NCBI RefSeq assembly: GCF_963924675.1
Contig: NC_089234.1
Coordinates: 28,573,668 to 28,637,667, forward strand
Reading direction: 5' to 3'
Origin: Phocoena phocoena
Lineage: Eukaryota > Chordata > Mammalia > Artiodactyla > Phocoenidae
Length of the DNA: 64,000 bases
The position numbers were made by a program, and so were the translations under genes. Of the stretch, positions 32,932 through 45,489 are shown in pieces (the stretch's first letter is position 1; each line of letters starts with the position of its first letter). The notes beneath the pieces were generated by a model. That model did not search any database and was not told the DNA's origin. It was given only the letters and a program-made list of their open reading frames with translations.

Positions 32932-34324
32932 CACCTTTCAGAGATTGAGTCTTATAGTCTCTGAAGCTGCATCTCACCATACAGAACTGACTGGAGCCCC
33001 TCCTTCAGTATATGTTTAGTTACATTTTTTTGTATACTGTAGGTCGTATTTGTGAAGAATATATAAGACTTTCTCTACAGGTTGTAAAACATACACAGTT
33101 CTCAATAAATAATACTGAGATAATGTTCTAAAGAGAAAAAATAGAAATTAATTTTTGAGAACATTCAAGGTAAACAGTTTTCACAAGTGAGAGGTCTACT
33201 GAGATAGTTGTGAATGTGAAAGAGGGTAAGAAAGGTAAAATTCTTCCTCCTTCAATTTGTATTGTGTTTTGAATTATCACTCCAGTTTTCCTATAAAAGA
33301 AATGAGTGGGAAAATTGCCACATAGGGAGGGTGGCCAGGTTTGCTAATACTAATTTTGTGACTGCTCGGTATCTAAGATGCTAGGAAGCATGAACTCTTG
33401 ATGGAGTTGGATAGGTATCACAGCCCCAGGCCAAGAGGCAGGGTGAGGGTGAGGTAGGATGGTAGGGGTCAGAGGGCATATTTGATCGTAGAAGGAAAGC
33501 TGTTTGGAAAAAGTTTTTCAGACTGATAGGGACTGCAGACAGAGAAGGAAGAGAGCGTATAGGGCAGAGACTAGTTTAAAAAATACTGTGAACATGGAAT
33601 GGGGTTGGGGAGGCCAATTGGAGTTTAAATACTCACAGATAGGCAGTTTTAGCTTTACACCACCGGCTACCCTTGGTTCCTCCCAAGCTCCCAAGGCCGA
33701 ATTATACTCTAGGACTGCAGTCAAGGAATGGTCAGGCCCAGTAGCTGCCAGCTTTTGTCAACGTCCCTGCCTTCTGTGACCTGTAAGCCTGAGTTGCCTG
33801 CAGGCGGCAGTAAAGGAGGGGTTGCATTCCAAACGAATGACCAAGGCTGGGCGTTGCCAAGAGAGGGGAGCCAGAGAAAATCATAGGGAAAGGCTAGTTC
33901 CTAGAATGTAAGCAGCTAGAAGGCAAGGACCAGGTCAGTTTTGTTCCATGCTATATCACTACACCAAGTACACTATCTAGTCCATGGTTCCCTCCACCCT
34001 TACCCAATGAAGTTTTGTTAAATGAACAAATGAAAGACTGTGGCCCTGAGGTCACAAGCTAAGAAGGATCTATAAGCACCTTCCTGCTGGCCCTTTAAGG
34101 TGACCAGCTGGGAACGTCAGGAAACATTCTATGGGAGGCAGCCCTGGCCTATTTCAGCACATGGGCAACTTCGGGTTGAAGCCAGGGGCTGGTTTCAACC
34201 GCACAGTGGGTCTCTGGTGTGGGATCTAGGACCTTAAACGGCAGTGACTGAGAAATCTCTCTGAGGCTGGATAAGGGGAGGACTTTGTCCTTTCTGTCTC
34301 TTTTTGCCCTCTTCCTACCAAGTC
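32930..34324. other. Unassigned sequence
   Basis: About 1.4 kb without named repeats. Short open frames only, none with recognisable features. Confidence 0.4.
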
Positions 34325-34525
34325 TCAGGTATCATCCTAAATGCTGTACATGCGTTACCTCATTTAATCTCCAGGGAGGTCGACATTAACAATTGCCATT
34401 TTCCAGATGAAGGAACTGGAACTTGAAGAGGTTAAGTAACCTGTTAAGTATTCCTGTTCAAGGAATGAGAGTTCTTAAGTGGGAAAGCAAGATACCAACC
34501 CACCTCTCCCTGACCCCAAAGCCCT
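34325..34525 (-). mobile_element. MIR SINE, reverse orientation
   Basis: 'tgtacatgcgttacctcatt', 'ccattttccagatgaaggaa', 'gaagaggttaagtaacctg' and 'gccctcatcttaactactcc' in reverse MIR order. Confidence 0.8.
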
Positions 34526-35764
34526 CATCTTAACTACTCCACTCCCTGCCTCTATTGGCTCCATGTTCTATCTCACTTAACCTGGTTGCAAAACATTTTG
34601 TTTACCTATCTAACTAACATTTTATTCTGAGATATTTTCAGATAAACAAATTTTGCAAAAACAGTACAAATAATCCCCATCTACCCTCCATCCACACGCC
34701 CCAGATGTTGGTCTTTTATTGCCAGGAGTAAATATAGCTTACATTTCCTCACTGTACTTTTATGTCCCGTTGGACTTAAATTTCCATCAGTTTTTCAGCG
34801 ATTGTAGACCCCGGCTGAAGGTGAGGAGAAGAAGCAACGTGACAGCTGGCTGGTGGGCAGCGGGCTGCACTGACCACATGGGAACCCAGATGCCCTGGAA
34901 CAGATGTGCCGACTCCCAACATTCCCCCAGAGGACAAGAGGGTCATCCAGCAACTCCTCTAATGAGGAGGCTTCGGAGGAATGTCCCAGACACCAGGCTT
35001 GAGAGATTCATTAGCAACAAAAGATGTCTAAACAAGGGAAACATTAGCAATGACGGCCCCTCAGAATAATCCCACCTCTTTTTCCCTTGTGCTGTCAGTT
35101 CAGGGCAGAAAGACTTACTGTGAACCTACTATGAGTCAGGCACTGAATTAAGTGCTGGGGAAAATGATAACCTTGTCAGTGATGCAGCCTCAGAAAAAAT
35201 GAGATGGTTGACTAGAAAAGATCGGGGAGACTTGGTAGGAATTTCCCCACTAGTATTCAATCAGGGACCCTCAGTTAGGAAAAAACCTCAAATTATTTTG
35301 GAAACAAAATTAGGAGGCTGGGGGTGGGGGAGGGAGTCAAGAGAAGATGGGACAAGTTCCCACATGATAACAAGGCAATCCAGCTCTGTTTCCTGCCTAA
35401 TGCTGGTGGTCCTGGGGGAGGGGGGCAGCTCAGACGGAAGCAGGCCCTGTGAGAGGTGGCCAGAGAAGCGAGGGGGCCAGAATACTGCAGTTTTAAGGGC
35501 AGAGCAATACAGGTAGAGCCCCAGTTCCAGTTTAGCCCCCAAGCAAACCTACAGACCATAAAAAGATGAGGGGATTTGGCTAATGCTTCTGGGACAATAT
35601 CTGCCTACAGAGCAGAGGGGAGAGCCGTGGGGAGCACCCTCACCCTCAGGGTCCTTCATTGTACCCGTAAAGCCTTCTTGGTCCTTTTTCCTTGCATGTT
35701 CTCCATGCCTCCCTCATGTCGTTTCATCCACTGACCCAGAAAACCCCAGGGGGGACCTGCTGAG
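34526..35764. other. Mostly unassigned; L1M-like scrap near 34600-34720
   Basis: 'gcaaaaacagtacaaataat' with 'cccagatgttggtctttta' resembles the old L1 sequence also seen near 18770. A MIR-like scrap lies near 35110-35165. The remainder is unnamed. Confidence 0.4.
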
Positions 35765-35945
35765 GCTCTCAAGTGGGATAGGTGTGGATTCAAGTCCCAA
35801 CTCTGTCACTAACCAGCTGGATGGCCACTTAACTAAACTCTCTGAACCTCAGTTTCTCATCTGTAAAGTGCAGGTGATGATACCTTTTCATGAATTTGAT
35901 GTGATGATGGAAGGAGCTTTCGCATGGAAAGTACCCAGCCTGGCT
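35765..35945 (+). mobile_element. MIR SINE, forward orientation
   Basis: 'ggattcaagtcccaactctg', 'ctaaactctctgaacctcag', 'ttctcatctgtaaagtgcag'. Clear forward MIR core. Confidence 0.85.
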
Positions 35946-36079
35946 CCAGGAAAGCAGTCTCCTTCCTGACTTCTCAGGCCACTTTGCCCTCCCAACTGCC
36001 TGCCCTTCACCTCTGATAACACTGGTGGCCAGCATGTTGCTCTCTCCTTATCTATTTTTTCCAGGTTATGGTGGAAACA

Positions 36080-36260
36080 GACCAAGGAGCCTGAAGATCT
36101 GGGTCTGAATCCTGGTTCTGCCATATAACAGCTGTGTGACCTTGAACAAGTCACTTAATCTCTCTGAGCTCCAGGTTCCTCATTTGCAAAATGGAAATTA
36201 TACCTACCTCAAACGAAATAATGTAGGGAAGTGCTTTGTAAGCGTTAAGGAACTTTATGA
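36080..36260 (+). mobile_element. MIR SINE, forward orientation
   Basis: 'gggtctgaatcctggttctg', 'cagctgtgtgaccttgaaca', 'gcaaaatggaaattatacct'. Strong forward MIR; second MIR in this stretch. Confidence 0.88.
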
Positions 36261-37429
36261 GACTCAGCTGATGTCTTGCTGCCCTTCTCATCTCCCCCCA
36301 CAATTCTCCCACTCCCACCCTCCATCCTCTGACATCGAGCCTAACTTGGGTAGAAGGAGCACCAAACAGGGAGTTAGGAGCTGTGAGTTCTGGTCCAAGT
36401 TCCATCATCAATTTGGGATCCTTTGGCAAATCATGATCTTCCCAGGGCCTAGGCTTCTCTCTGAATAGAATATCTCGCATGGCCTCTTCTACAATGAGGT
36501 TCCACCCATTTGTGGCTAAAGGGGTCAGGAGTTTATTTTCAGACAGGAATACAGTCGGGCTTGGAGGATGTCACTGCTCTGTGCACAGCTCTGTTCTCAT
36601 CACATTCTTCTATTAATATGGCCGCAATCATGCGCTGCTGGGTCATGTGTGAGCCTGAGAGTGTCTCCGATACTTAGTTTAGGGTAATTAGTCTTTTTGA
36701 CCCTTAGCAGGGGAAATGTCTCCAGTTGGGGGGAAATGAAGTTGTCAAACACAGTCCTTAAGGAGAGGGAGATTTATAGGAGATCACATACAAAAGCACA
36801 GGAATTAAACAAACAAACAGGGAAAGAGCACTTAAAAGCTCAGACCAAACAATATATCCTGCACGCTATGCTCAGGCAGGTCAACCATGGTCCGAGTCTC
36901 CCCAGGCACCACCCAAGTGTAACAGCCCAGACAATTGTTCATCTTCCAAGAAGCCGTTCCCAGAAACCGCAGGGTTGCAGGAAGGTAAAACCAATGATGT
37001 CACCGAGGGGAAGAAACGACAGTGGTTAGTACAGTCCTTTACTGACCATTTTGTTTTTTAAAACTTGTCTTTGTGTAGCCCAAGATTTGGGCCCTGCTCT
37101 CTGTCCTACCCCTCCTCATGGCACCCTGCGCCCTGACTACCCCAGTGACACAGCACCTCCTCGTGTCCCTCCGACTCTGCTGCCCTCTTGGCTTTCTTTC
37201 GGGTAGAGCCTCCATAAAATACAGGATGCAAGTTAAATTCCAATTTCAGCAAAACCACACATTTGTTTTTTTAGTATAAGCATGTCCCAGGGACTATTTG
37301 GGATGTACTCATACTAAAAATTATTCACGGTTTAACTGAAATTTAAATTTAAGTGGGCATTGTGTATTTTTATATGCTAAATCTGGCAACCTACTATCAA
37401 GGCATTTTTGGTTTTTATCTCTGTCCAGA
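36261..37429. other. Unassigned sequence
   Basis: No gene or named repeat recognised. Confidence 0.4.
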
Positions 37430-37765
37430 ACATACTAACGCCACATCCTCCCTTGGCCAGCTCCATGTCATTCAAGTTCCACTCAAGGGTCCCCTCCTTA
37501 GAGTGACACTCTCTGACCCTCCCCTTCAATATAAAGTAGCCGCCCTCCCCCCCATAGTGCCTTTCTAGCATATTCCCCTGTTACCTCTCTCTGAAATGAG
37601 TTTGCTTATTTGTTTCCTTGCTTAATGTCTGTTTCCTCTGGCTAGAATGATAGACATTGTTATGTTTTTCCCTAATCACTCTCCAACACCTGAATGTATC
37701 TGGCACATGCCAGGCATTTAATAAATATTGGTTGAATAAATGAATGAGTAGAATGTATGCTTCAG
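37430..37765 (+). mobile_element. L2 LINE 3' end, forward orientation
   Basis: 'tcaagttccactcaagggtc', 'gtttgcttatttgtttcctt', 'tggctagaatgatagacatt', 'ggcacatgccaggcatttaa' and 'taaatattggttgaataaat' are L2 3' end features. Confidence 0.85.
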
Positions 37766-37767
37766 AG

Positions 37768-37932
37768 CAGTGCTTCACAAACTTCCATGAAAACCCTAGA
37801 GATTTTGTTCAGTTTTGTTAAAATCCAGATTCTGATTCTATAGGTTGGGCGTGGGCCTGATACTGTGTATTTCTAACAAGCTCCCAGTAATGCTGAAGCT
37901 GCTGATCCACAGATCATGCTTTAAGAGGCAGT
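37768..37932 (+). mobile_element. MER5-like hAT DNA transposon
   Basis: 'cagtgcttcacaaacttcca', 'ccagattctgattctatagg', 'gggcctgatactgtgtattt' and 'acaagctcccagtaatgctg' match MER5-type elements. Confidence 0.75.
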
Positions 37933-37944
37933 AGAATTCTCTGT

Positions 37945-38125
37945 GATGATGGAAATGTTCTATATCTGCACTATCCACTATGGCAGCTACTGGCCACATG
38001 TGGTTATTGGATATTTGAAATGTGGCTAGTGTCACTGAGGAATTTCACTTAATTAAAATTTTTACTTAATTTTACTTAATTCTAATTAATTTAAGTTTAA
38101 ATGGCACAGCTATTTGGACAGCACA
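37945..38125 (+). mobile_element. Non-autonomous DNA transposon relic
   Basis: 'gatggaaatgttctatatct', 'ctactggccacatgtggtta', 'tgaaatgtggctagtgtcac', then an AT-rich TTAATT run and 'tttggacagcacaac'. A well-known small mammalian DNA element; family name not certain. Confidence 0.6.
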
Positions 38126-38130
38126 ACCCG

Positions 38131-38297
38131 AGGGAAGTGGTTCTCAATCCTGGCTGCACATTAGAATTACCAGAAGCACACTGGAAAACACAGATGCCAG
38201 AATCTCTTGCCTTGGGTCTTAGAGAATTGGTTTTTACTCTTGTGTTTTAAAGCTCCCCCAGGTTATTCCAAAGTGCAACCAGAGTTGAGGACCTCGC
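38131..38297 (+). mobile_element. MER5A-like hAT DNA transposon
   Basis: 'ggttctcaatcctggctgca', 'cattagaattaccagaagca', 'aaagctcccccaggttattc', ending 'ccagagttgaggacctc'. Near-complete MER5A-type with inverted ends. Confidence 0.8.
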
Positions 38298-38374
38298 CCT
38301 AAGAGTTTTCAGAGCAGCAATACTTTACTTTCCATTCAATTCCTGCCACAGCCTAGACAGCGGAAAAGACAAGT

Positions 38375-38475
38375 GTAACTAAATATCATCAACCCCATTC
38401 TACTGGGAATAACTGAGGTGCAGGAAGATACAGGGTTATATAGCTGGCAACTGATGGAGCCAGGACCCACAGAGC
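38375..38475 (-). mobile_element. MIR fragment, reverse orientation
   Basis: 'cattctactgggaataactg', 'aggtgcaggaagatacaggg' and 'tagctggcaactgatggagc' suggest part of a reverse MIR. Confidence 0.55.
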
Positions 38476-39056
38476 CCTTGTGTTTCCACATTCATCCTCT
38501 CCCTCAAATTCTTTGTGAAAAGAGGCAAATGTCTTCGGTCAGTCAGTCCTCCCTAGCTGCCATCCTCTTTCCATAGCTGCCACCAACTTCCACCTGCCTT
38601 TGATGCCCCCTTCCCCAGGGCCTTGTCTGGCTTCATCACCCCCCAGAGAGGAGAGCCGATTAGAATCCTCACGTTTGTTTTCATCACTGATCACAAAAAG
38701 AATGGGTCTCTCTCTACCAGACAGGAAGGAAATCCAAGTTTGAGTGGACGAGGGCACCTCGCCATGGAACTCACCACTCCCAGGGTGGGGCCTCCAAGTG
38801 GAACAGACCCATTCCTTCCTGCCGCACCTGCCCATGAGGGCACAGATTGAGGGGTCTTAGGGAGGGAAGTCGACAGTGACAACACAGGTGACCTGGGAGG
38901 GTCTCCTGACGAGTTCAAAGACCTTGCCAGGGTTTCCTGGGGCAGAGTTGGGAGGGTTGGTTTTAGGTGATCCACAGGAAAATTTTTAAATGTTTAATAC
39001 TTATGTATTTATTTAAATGTATATTAAGAAAAACGCAGCTCCTTAAATCTGCAATT
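38476..39056. other. Unassigned sequence
   Basis: No recognised gene. Several overlapping open frames reflect local GC content. Confidence 0.4.
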
Positions 39057-39375
39057 TCACAGATATTTCTTTAAAAAATTTTTTTTTTACTTTTCATTTT
39101 ATATTGGAGTACAATGGATTAACAATGTTGTGTTAGTTTCAGGTGTACAGCAAAGTGATTCAGTTATACATACACATGTATCTATTCTTTTCCCAATTAG
39201 GTTGTTACAGAATATTGAGCAGAATTCCCTGGGCTATACAGTAAGTCTTTGTTGGTTATCCATTTTAAATATAGCAGTGTGTACATGTCAATCCCAAACT
39301 CCTTAACTATCCCTCCTCCCCTCCCTTCCCCTCTGGTAACCATAAGTTTGTTCTCTAAGTCTCACAGATATTTCT
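39057..39375 (-). mobile_element. 5'-truncated L1 with 14-bp TSD
   Basis: Reverse L1 3' end: poly-T side near 39080, 'tattggagtacaatggatta', 'tcaggtgtacagcaaagtga', 'gtaaccataagtttgttctc'. The duplication tcacagatatttct is exact at 39057-39070 and 39362-39375. Body about 290 bases. Confidence 0.93.
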
Positions 39376-40189
39376 GATATAAAGTTCTTGGAAAAATTAA
39401 TTTACTTAAGAAAAAAGGGAGCACATTTAAAGCAAAATGTTAAGGAAATAACAGTACGAGTGGGACTTGGATATGGCCAAAATGGTGACGGAGGTGGGGG
39501 GGGGTTGGTGGCCTGGGTATACCCTGAGGATGTAGTGAGAGGGCGTGGGCTGTGTCCTTTGTTTGGGAGGTCAGAGGTGGAAGGGAAGGCTTTCATGGAA
39601 ACATTCTTGTCAGCAGCATGTCTTTCAATAATAAAGAATTTCTGTTGCTGACAAGAAATCTATTGTCTTGGAATAATGGTCAGGAATGAAAACGGCACAG
39701 CCTCAAGCCCTCCAGGGCCTGCAGTGAGGTCCAGCTGAGGGAAAGGACAATTCCCCAGCCCATTCAAGCTCCAACAAGCCTGTAGGAGACCACACTCAGC
39801 TGAATATCTCAGTCCTGCTGCAGACACGCCGGGACAGCTGTGCTCCTCGGAGTCCGGTATCCAAGGAAGCCAAAGAGCCTGGTTCTAGCTATCCAGGCAC
39901 AGCGTTTCCTCAGTTTCACCAGTCCCAGCCCCTGTCTGGAGCCCGGAAGGACTAAGCTCTGAGTGGTTACTGCCAAAAATTACACACCCATATTGATGGG
40001 TCCAACCCAATGTATGCACAATTCACACCTTTATTTTTCATGAGGCCTCAGAGCCCCCCTGGGGAATGGATGAACTAGGACCCTGAGATGGCAAAAGGAT
40101 GTGCGCTCAATTTAATGGGCTGACAGTCACACTCTGAGAATGAAAAAGGATTGGATCCAGTTTTAGGAATAAGAGTTGCCATCTTTAAG
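39376..40189. other. Unassigned sequence
   Basis: Includes a G-rich run (39491-39504). No gene or named repeat. Confidence 0.4.
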
Positions 40190-40540
40190 ATGTTCCAAGA
40201 AGGGAGGAGGTATGAAAAGGCAGAGCACAGAGGATTTTTAGGGCAGTGAAAATACTCTGTATGATACTATAATGGTGGATACATGCCATCATACATTTGT
40301 CCAAGTCCATAGAATGTATACCACCAAGTGTGAAACATAATGTAAACTATGGACTCTGGGTGATTATGATATATCAATGTATATATCACTAGTAACAAAA
40401 GTACCCCTCCTGTGGGGGTTATTGATAATGGGGTAGGCTGTGCAAGTGCGGGGGCAGGGAATATATAGGGATTCTCTGTACTTTCCTCTTAGTTTTGCTC
40501 TGAACCTAAAACTGCTTTTAAAAGATAAATTTTAAAAAGT
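40190..40540 (+). mobile_element. L1M-type 3' end, forward orientation
   Basis: 'tactctgtatgatactataa', 'ggtggatacatgccatcata', 'aatgtaaactatggactctg', 'ctctgaacctaaaactgctt' and A-rich end. Old L1 3' UTR. Confidence 0.8.
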
Positions 40541-40839
40541 TCCAAGAGAATTTGTGAACACCCAAAATCAAAATAATCTGAGGGTGGGGGAGTGACTTCA
40601 GAGAGAACCAACTTAATTGTGGGTATAACTGAGGACACTTAAACTGTTTATATCTTACGGAGCGCGGGTTAAAGAAAGAATGTGCTCAGAACTGGCATAA
40701 TCTATACAAGGCACCCAGGAAGGTTTGCTCAGAGAGTCAGTTTATATCTTCAGTATGATACGGGGGACAGGGTGTCCAGATCCACAACTTGGAGATCAGT
40801 TCTGGAGGCAGGTAACAACCACAAGCACAGTCAAATCAA
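40541..40839. other. Unassigned sequence
   Basis: Nothing recognised. Confidence 0.35.
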
Positions 40840-41025
40840 TGGTTAACGTTAAGTGGATACTTACTAAGTGCCAGTCACCACTTAAAAGCATTTAATCCTA
40901 TGACAACCTTAGGAGGTAGGCACTAATAGTATCCCCATTCTAAAGATGAGGAAACTGAGGCACAGAGCTGTTAAGTGACCCACCCAAAGCCACATCTGGC
41001 TAGTAGGCATGGAGATACCTGGCAC
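40840..41025 (-). mobile_element. MIR SINE, reverse orientation
   Basis: 'ttactaagtgccagtcacca', 'ctaaagatgaggaaactgag', 'gcacagagctgttaagtgac' and 'aagccacatctggctagtag'. Well preserved reverse MIR. Confidence 0.88.
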
Positions 41026-41104
41026 TCACAGCTGCATGTTACTGCCATTAAGACCATCTAGGTAACACACATGCTCCAAGCTCATGCTCATCAAGCTATC
41101 CTCA

Positions 41105-41330
41105 AAGGTAATGCTGGCTAAGACAGCAGAGTGGGATTCAAATCTTGGCTTTATCACAGTTTAGTTTCTTAACCACTTTATGCCCCAATCCCTCATCTGT
41201 AAAATGGGAATAATAATACCTGTCTTGCAGGGTGTATGAAGATGAAATGAGAGGATGTACTCAAAGCCCTTAGCAGTGTTCTTGGCACAGGGGAAGCCCT
41301 CTTTGTTACTGACCAGCTTAACCTCCCCTA
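41105..41330 (+). mobile_element. MIR SINE, forward orientation
   Basis: 'gggattcaaatcttggcttt', 'cctcatctgtaaaatgggaa', 'cttgcagggtgtatgaagat' and 'cagtgttcttggcacagggg'. Forward MIR, 80 bases from a reverse one. Confidence 0.85.
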
Positions 41331-41359
41331 TAGGTAAATCTTCTTGGGAAGTTTCATAA

Positions 41360-41480
41360 TAACAATGGCTCCCTTTTACTGAGGGTTTCCCACGTGCCCT
41401 CAGCTAAGAGCTTTGAGTACATCCTCTAGTTTCATTTCACCTGCACCCTGAAAGGAAGGTGTTATCATCCTAATTCAGAA
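41360..41480 (-). mobile_element. MIR fragment, reverse orientation
   Basis: 'gagggtttcccacgtgccct', 'agctaagagctttgagtaca', 'ctgaaaggaaggtgttatca' suggest the start of a reverse MIR. Confidence 0.55.
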
Positions 41481-42165
41481 TATTTGAATTCTGGTTTATC
41501 CATTTACCTCTTGTGAATTTAATCATTTCCCCAGAGACAAATAATTTCTGGGTGTAGAAACCCAAATAGCACCTTCGGGCCTGCAAAGCTGAAGCCCAGG
41601 CCCCGAGGGCTCCATGGGGGTGCCTAGCGGGCCCCTCCCAGGCACCAGACATCTGATGCTTGGAGCCACCTCTATAGGCTGCCACAGGATATGCCCAGGA
41701 CACCCTGAAGCTGCTAATCCTAGCATCAACACTATGTTTTTCCTTGAAGGATTTCCTTTCCTTTAACAAAATCGGTATTGACTAATATTAACACATAATC
41801 AAACTGTTAACACCAACGCTTGTTTGATGTATGGCCTCCTAGGCATCATCATATGTATCTACACATCCTTAAAAAAAGAAAAAAAAAAGAAATTCTCTTT
41901 TATGTACAGTTCTTGCTTTTCCATTTAACATATGATAGAAATCTTTCCATGTCAGAATATAAAGCTCTACATTATATTTAAAAATCTACATAAAATGCAG
42001 CATGCTTTTTTTTAACTGGTTAAGAGTGAACATTTATCCTTTTTAACTCCTCAATATTTTTAAACTCTTCAACAATGAAGGTATATTGCTTAAGTGAAAA
42101 AGAGAATAGAAATGCTTTTTTAAAACTAATATTGAAAAGATAATGTAGCAACACTTTAAAAATAA
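41481..42165. other. Unassigned; LINE-like fragment near 41890-42080
   Basis: 'tccatttaacatatgataga', 'aatctttccatgtcagaata' recall old LINE-derived repeat. No gene seen. Confidence 0.35.
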
Positions 42166-42535
42166 AGTTTCTTTTTTTATAAATTTATTTATTTTGGCTG
42201 TGTTTGGTCTTTGCTGCTGCGCGTGGGCTTTCTCTAGCTGCGGCGAGTGGGGGCTACTCTTCGTTGCGGTGCGCGGGCTTCTCATTGCAGTGGTTTCTCT
42301 TGTTGTGGAGCACGGGCTCTAGGAGCACGCAGGCTCAGTAGTTGTGGCTCGCAGGCTCTAGGGCGCAGGCTCAGTAGTTGTGGCTCGCGGGCTCTAGAGC
42401 GGAGGCTCAGTAGTTGTGGCGCATGGGCTTAGTTGCTCTGCGGCATGTGGGATCTTCCCGGACCAGGGCTCGACCCCCTGTCCCCTGCATTGGCAGGAGG
42501 ATTCTTAACCACTGCGCCACCAGGGAAGTCCTAAA
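42166..42535 (-). mobile_element. CHR-type SINE, long form
   Basis: Reverse copy with several repeats of the 'cagtagttgtggctcgcg' unit and head 'gccaccagggaagtcc'. Flanking duplication is imperfect (gtttctttttt / gtttcattttt). Confidence 0.9.
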
Positions 42536-42824
42536 CAGTTTCATTTTTGTTAATTATTTTCCAGTTCTTGTCCACATACAAGAACTAGAACAAATATTTT
42601 TAAATAGTTTTGACCATGCTGAAATACTCCTTTATCACATTATCTGAAACATTTGCCCACGTTTCTATGGAGCCCCCGTAAAGGCTTGTATAAAGGTGTG
42701 GAGAGCATGGGGGTGGTAGAAGGTGGTGGGCTATTCCACAGGGTAGTGTCCAGAGCAGAGCTCCAGGGACAGAGCGCTTAGCAGTCTGGTAAGACCCCTG
42801 GACCCCTTCCCAGAATAATACTTT

Positions 42825-43062
42825 CAAATGTATAAAATAAGGGACTTCTCTGATGGTCCAGTGGTTAAGACTCCACGCTCCCAACGGAGGGGGCCCGGCT
42901 TCGATCCCTGGTCAGGGAACTAGATCCCACACGTGGCAACTAAGAGCTCGCACGCTGCAACTAAGAGCCCTGCACGCAGCAACGAAGATCCGGCGTGCCT
43001 CAACTAAGACCCAGCACAGCCAAATAAATAAATATTTTTTTAAACCAAATGTATAAAATAAG
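42825..43062 (+). mobile_element. CHR-related SINE with 17-bp TSD
   Basis: Body 42842-43045, forward: 'cttctctgatggtccagtgg', 'cggcttcgatccctggtcag', 'cagcacagccaaataaataa'. The duplication caaatgtataaaataag is exact at 42825-42841 and 43046-43062. Confidence 0.94.
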
Positions 43063-44419
43063 CTATATAAGATTACAAAAGAAAACAATTACATTGAAGT
43101 ACAATTATCAAAACAAAAATATGTAAAATTGTAGTAATATATGTACCTCTTTGTGCATTTAGGAACAGAGTCTAGCAGTGAGTCTAATTTCTATCATTAA
43201 TTCCAAAGTCGTGATGAACACAAATATTTCATGATATCTACAACACAATAAGTGATATGAAAACATCTGTGATTTCTATTGGTGACAAGTCTCAGGTTCA
43301 CTAATATGGCTGTGGTTGTTGAGCACGTTCGTAATTGAAGGAAATGCTACATCTCATTTTATGTTAGCAAAAATAAAGATGTCATTTTTCCCCAACCCAA
43401 ATTCATAGACCCCCTGAATTCTATAAGGGAAATGGGTTCTAGGTCAACTGGTGCCTGCTCTGCAGAATTTCTATACTTACTAGCCTAGGAAAGATGAAGG
43501 GAGAAAACTATTTCCATATCTCTTCCCTATTCATTTTTTTCTACATATTTTATCCAAACCACCAGGCTCTCCAGCTCCCATGACTCTGAGATCATTCAGA
43601 ATTAATTTTCTAGAGATGGGAGAAACCCATCTCTAACCAACTGCCCAGCCCCCAACCACTTCCACTCCGTGGTCATCCTCTGCACATACACAGAAAGAAG
43701 CTCGTCTCACCACCTTCCAACTCAGCGTGCTTCATATCTGCACTAGATTTAACATGCACCTCTCTCCTTCTTCCTTCCTCATAGTTACGAAGTCGCCAAA
43801 CAAGTCCAGTCAGTTCTGAATGAAGGAAGCTGGATAATCCGCCTACTTATTGAAGGCTGCCTAATCCAAATAGATGTTTTTCATCACTGAAGGTATTTTC
43901 CAGGACCCTGCAAATCCAGAGGATCAGTCTCCTTCCTTCACACAAGCATCGGCACTGGATTCATTTCTGACATCACCGGCACCAACCAGGCTCTGGTTCT
44001 TGGCCCAAGTTTCAGAAATTATCTGCAATGATTGTGCTCTCCTTTTCTTCCACCAATAATTATAACAGATTGCTTTGTGTGGTACCTTATGCTTCTCAGA
44101 AGTAATGTTCACATACGAAATGCTGTTATCCCAGAGGCAGGATGCAGACATGGAACTCTGGATTCCTAATGCAATGTTCGCTCCATGATGCCAAGATTCA
44201 ATTATTACTATTTCCTTTATAACAGAGAATTCCTAAAACATAGTGAAGTTGTGTCCCCTTTAACTGAACGTGAAAATCTCATGATCTCTTTTATTTGAAA
44301 ACTTTAAATGCTTAAAATATTGTGGCTAAAAACAAATTAAAGACATGGGAATTTTGGAAATACTCTATTTTTTTAAATACTACTCTTATTTTGATTTTTA
44401 AAAACAACAGAATTCAACT
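43063..44419. other. Unassigned sequence
   Basis: About 1.35 kb without named repeat or gene. Confidence 0.4.
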
Positions 44420-44580
44420 TTAATCACACAATAGCCTAGATGTGTGATCAAATTGTCCCAGTTTGGGACTTCCTGTTTTAAAACTAAAAATGCTACAGTT
44501 TGCAAACCCCTCAGCCTTGGACGAACCCTCCATCCTGGTAAACTAGGACAGTTGGTCATACCAGGTGTCACTGTAAGCTT
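44420..44580. mobile_element. Small DNA transposon relic with complementary ends
   Basis: Reads 'gatcaaattgtcccagtttg' ... 'gtaaactaggacagttggtc', near-inverted ends. A related piece is at 46965-47042 ('gtgaccaaatgtcccagttt' ... 'accaggtcact'). Family name uncertain. Confidence 0.55.
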
Positions 44581-44929
44581 TGACATTGATTATTGGCCAC
44601 AATTTTTTTAATCCTTCATAAGGTCAGAGATAGACCACAACAGGAATCATTTTCATTGCCATACCTTTGCTGCTCCACAGAGATGTGGATCCTCTCCCAT
44701 CAATCTATTTCTCTAAGTGATTTTAAAAGTTCAAAGTATATGTAAATACCAAAAAGTCAGGTTTCATTGGTTGCAAGCAACAGAAACCAATTCACTCTAA
44801 CTTAAGCAAAGAAGGAATTCCTCAAAAAACCAGAATCCAAGGAAAACCTGAAGAACCCAGCTTTGGAATGGACGGGAACTAGAATAGCTCCTGGGATCTA
44901 AGTAGCAAGAATTACTGGGCAATCCCTTT

Positions 44930-45155
44930 TGTGAAGAGATTAGCAAACTTTTTCTTTAAGGGTCCAGATAGTAAATATTTTAGGCTTTGTGGAGCAGTCT
45001 CTATCATAACTACTCAATTTTGTCATTGCAGCGTGAAAGCAGCCATAGACAATACATAGACAAATGACTATGTCTGTGTCCCAGTAAAACTTCATTTACA
45101 AAAATAGCCAGAGACCCTGATTTGGTTGGTGGCCACAGTTTGCCAACCTTTGCTT
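44930..45155 (+). mobile_element. hAT-type non-autonomous DNA transposon
   Basis: 'agcaaactttttctttaagg', 'gtccagatagtaaatatttt', 'aggctttgtggagcagtctc', 'aaagcagccatagacaatac', 'agtttgccaacctttgct'. A very common mammalian element; family name uncertain. Confidence 0.7.
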
Positions 45156-45489
45156 TAGGGTATATCGTTTGGCAATGGATCTACTCTGTTTTCAGTCTTC
45201 TTGAATCTTTCTTGAATCTTTGGCTCAAAATTCAAACTCAAAGAAGGAAGCATCTGATTGGCAGAATTCTTTGGCCAGGGGAGAGTGGCGTGTCTTGACT
45301 GGCCAGATTTTATCCATTTTGGAGAGGTAACTCCCCAAAGCAAAATTACGGACAGTTACCAAAGAAGGAGGAATGAATTCAGGTGAAGCTGAAACAACAG
45401 CTATTTACCTCATCAGGGTTAGTTTCTCATTACCACTTTACTCTCTAGGGAAGGAGTCCAAGAAACCCAGGACATACGAGTATTATAAT
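45156..45489. other. Unassigned sequence
   Basis: Nothing recognised. Confidence 0.35.
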
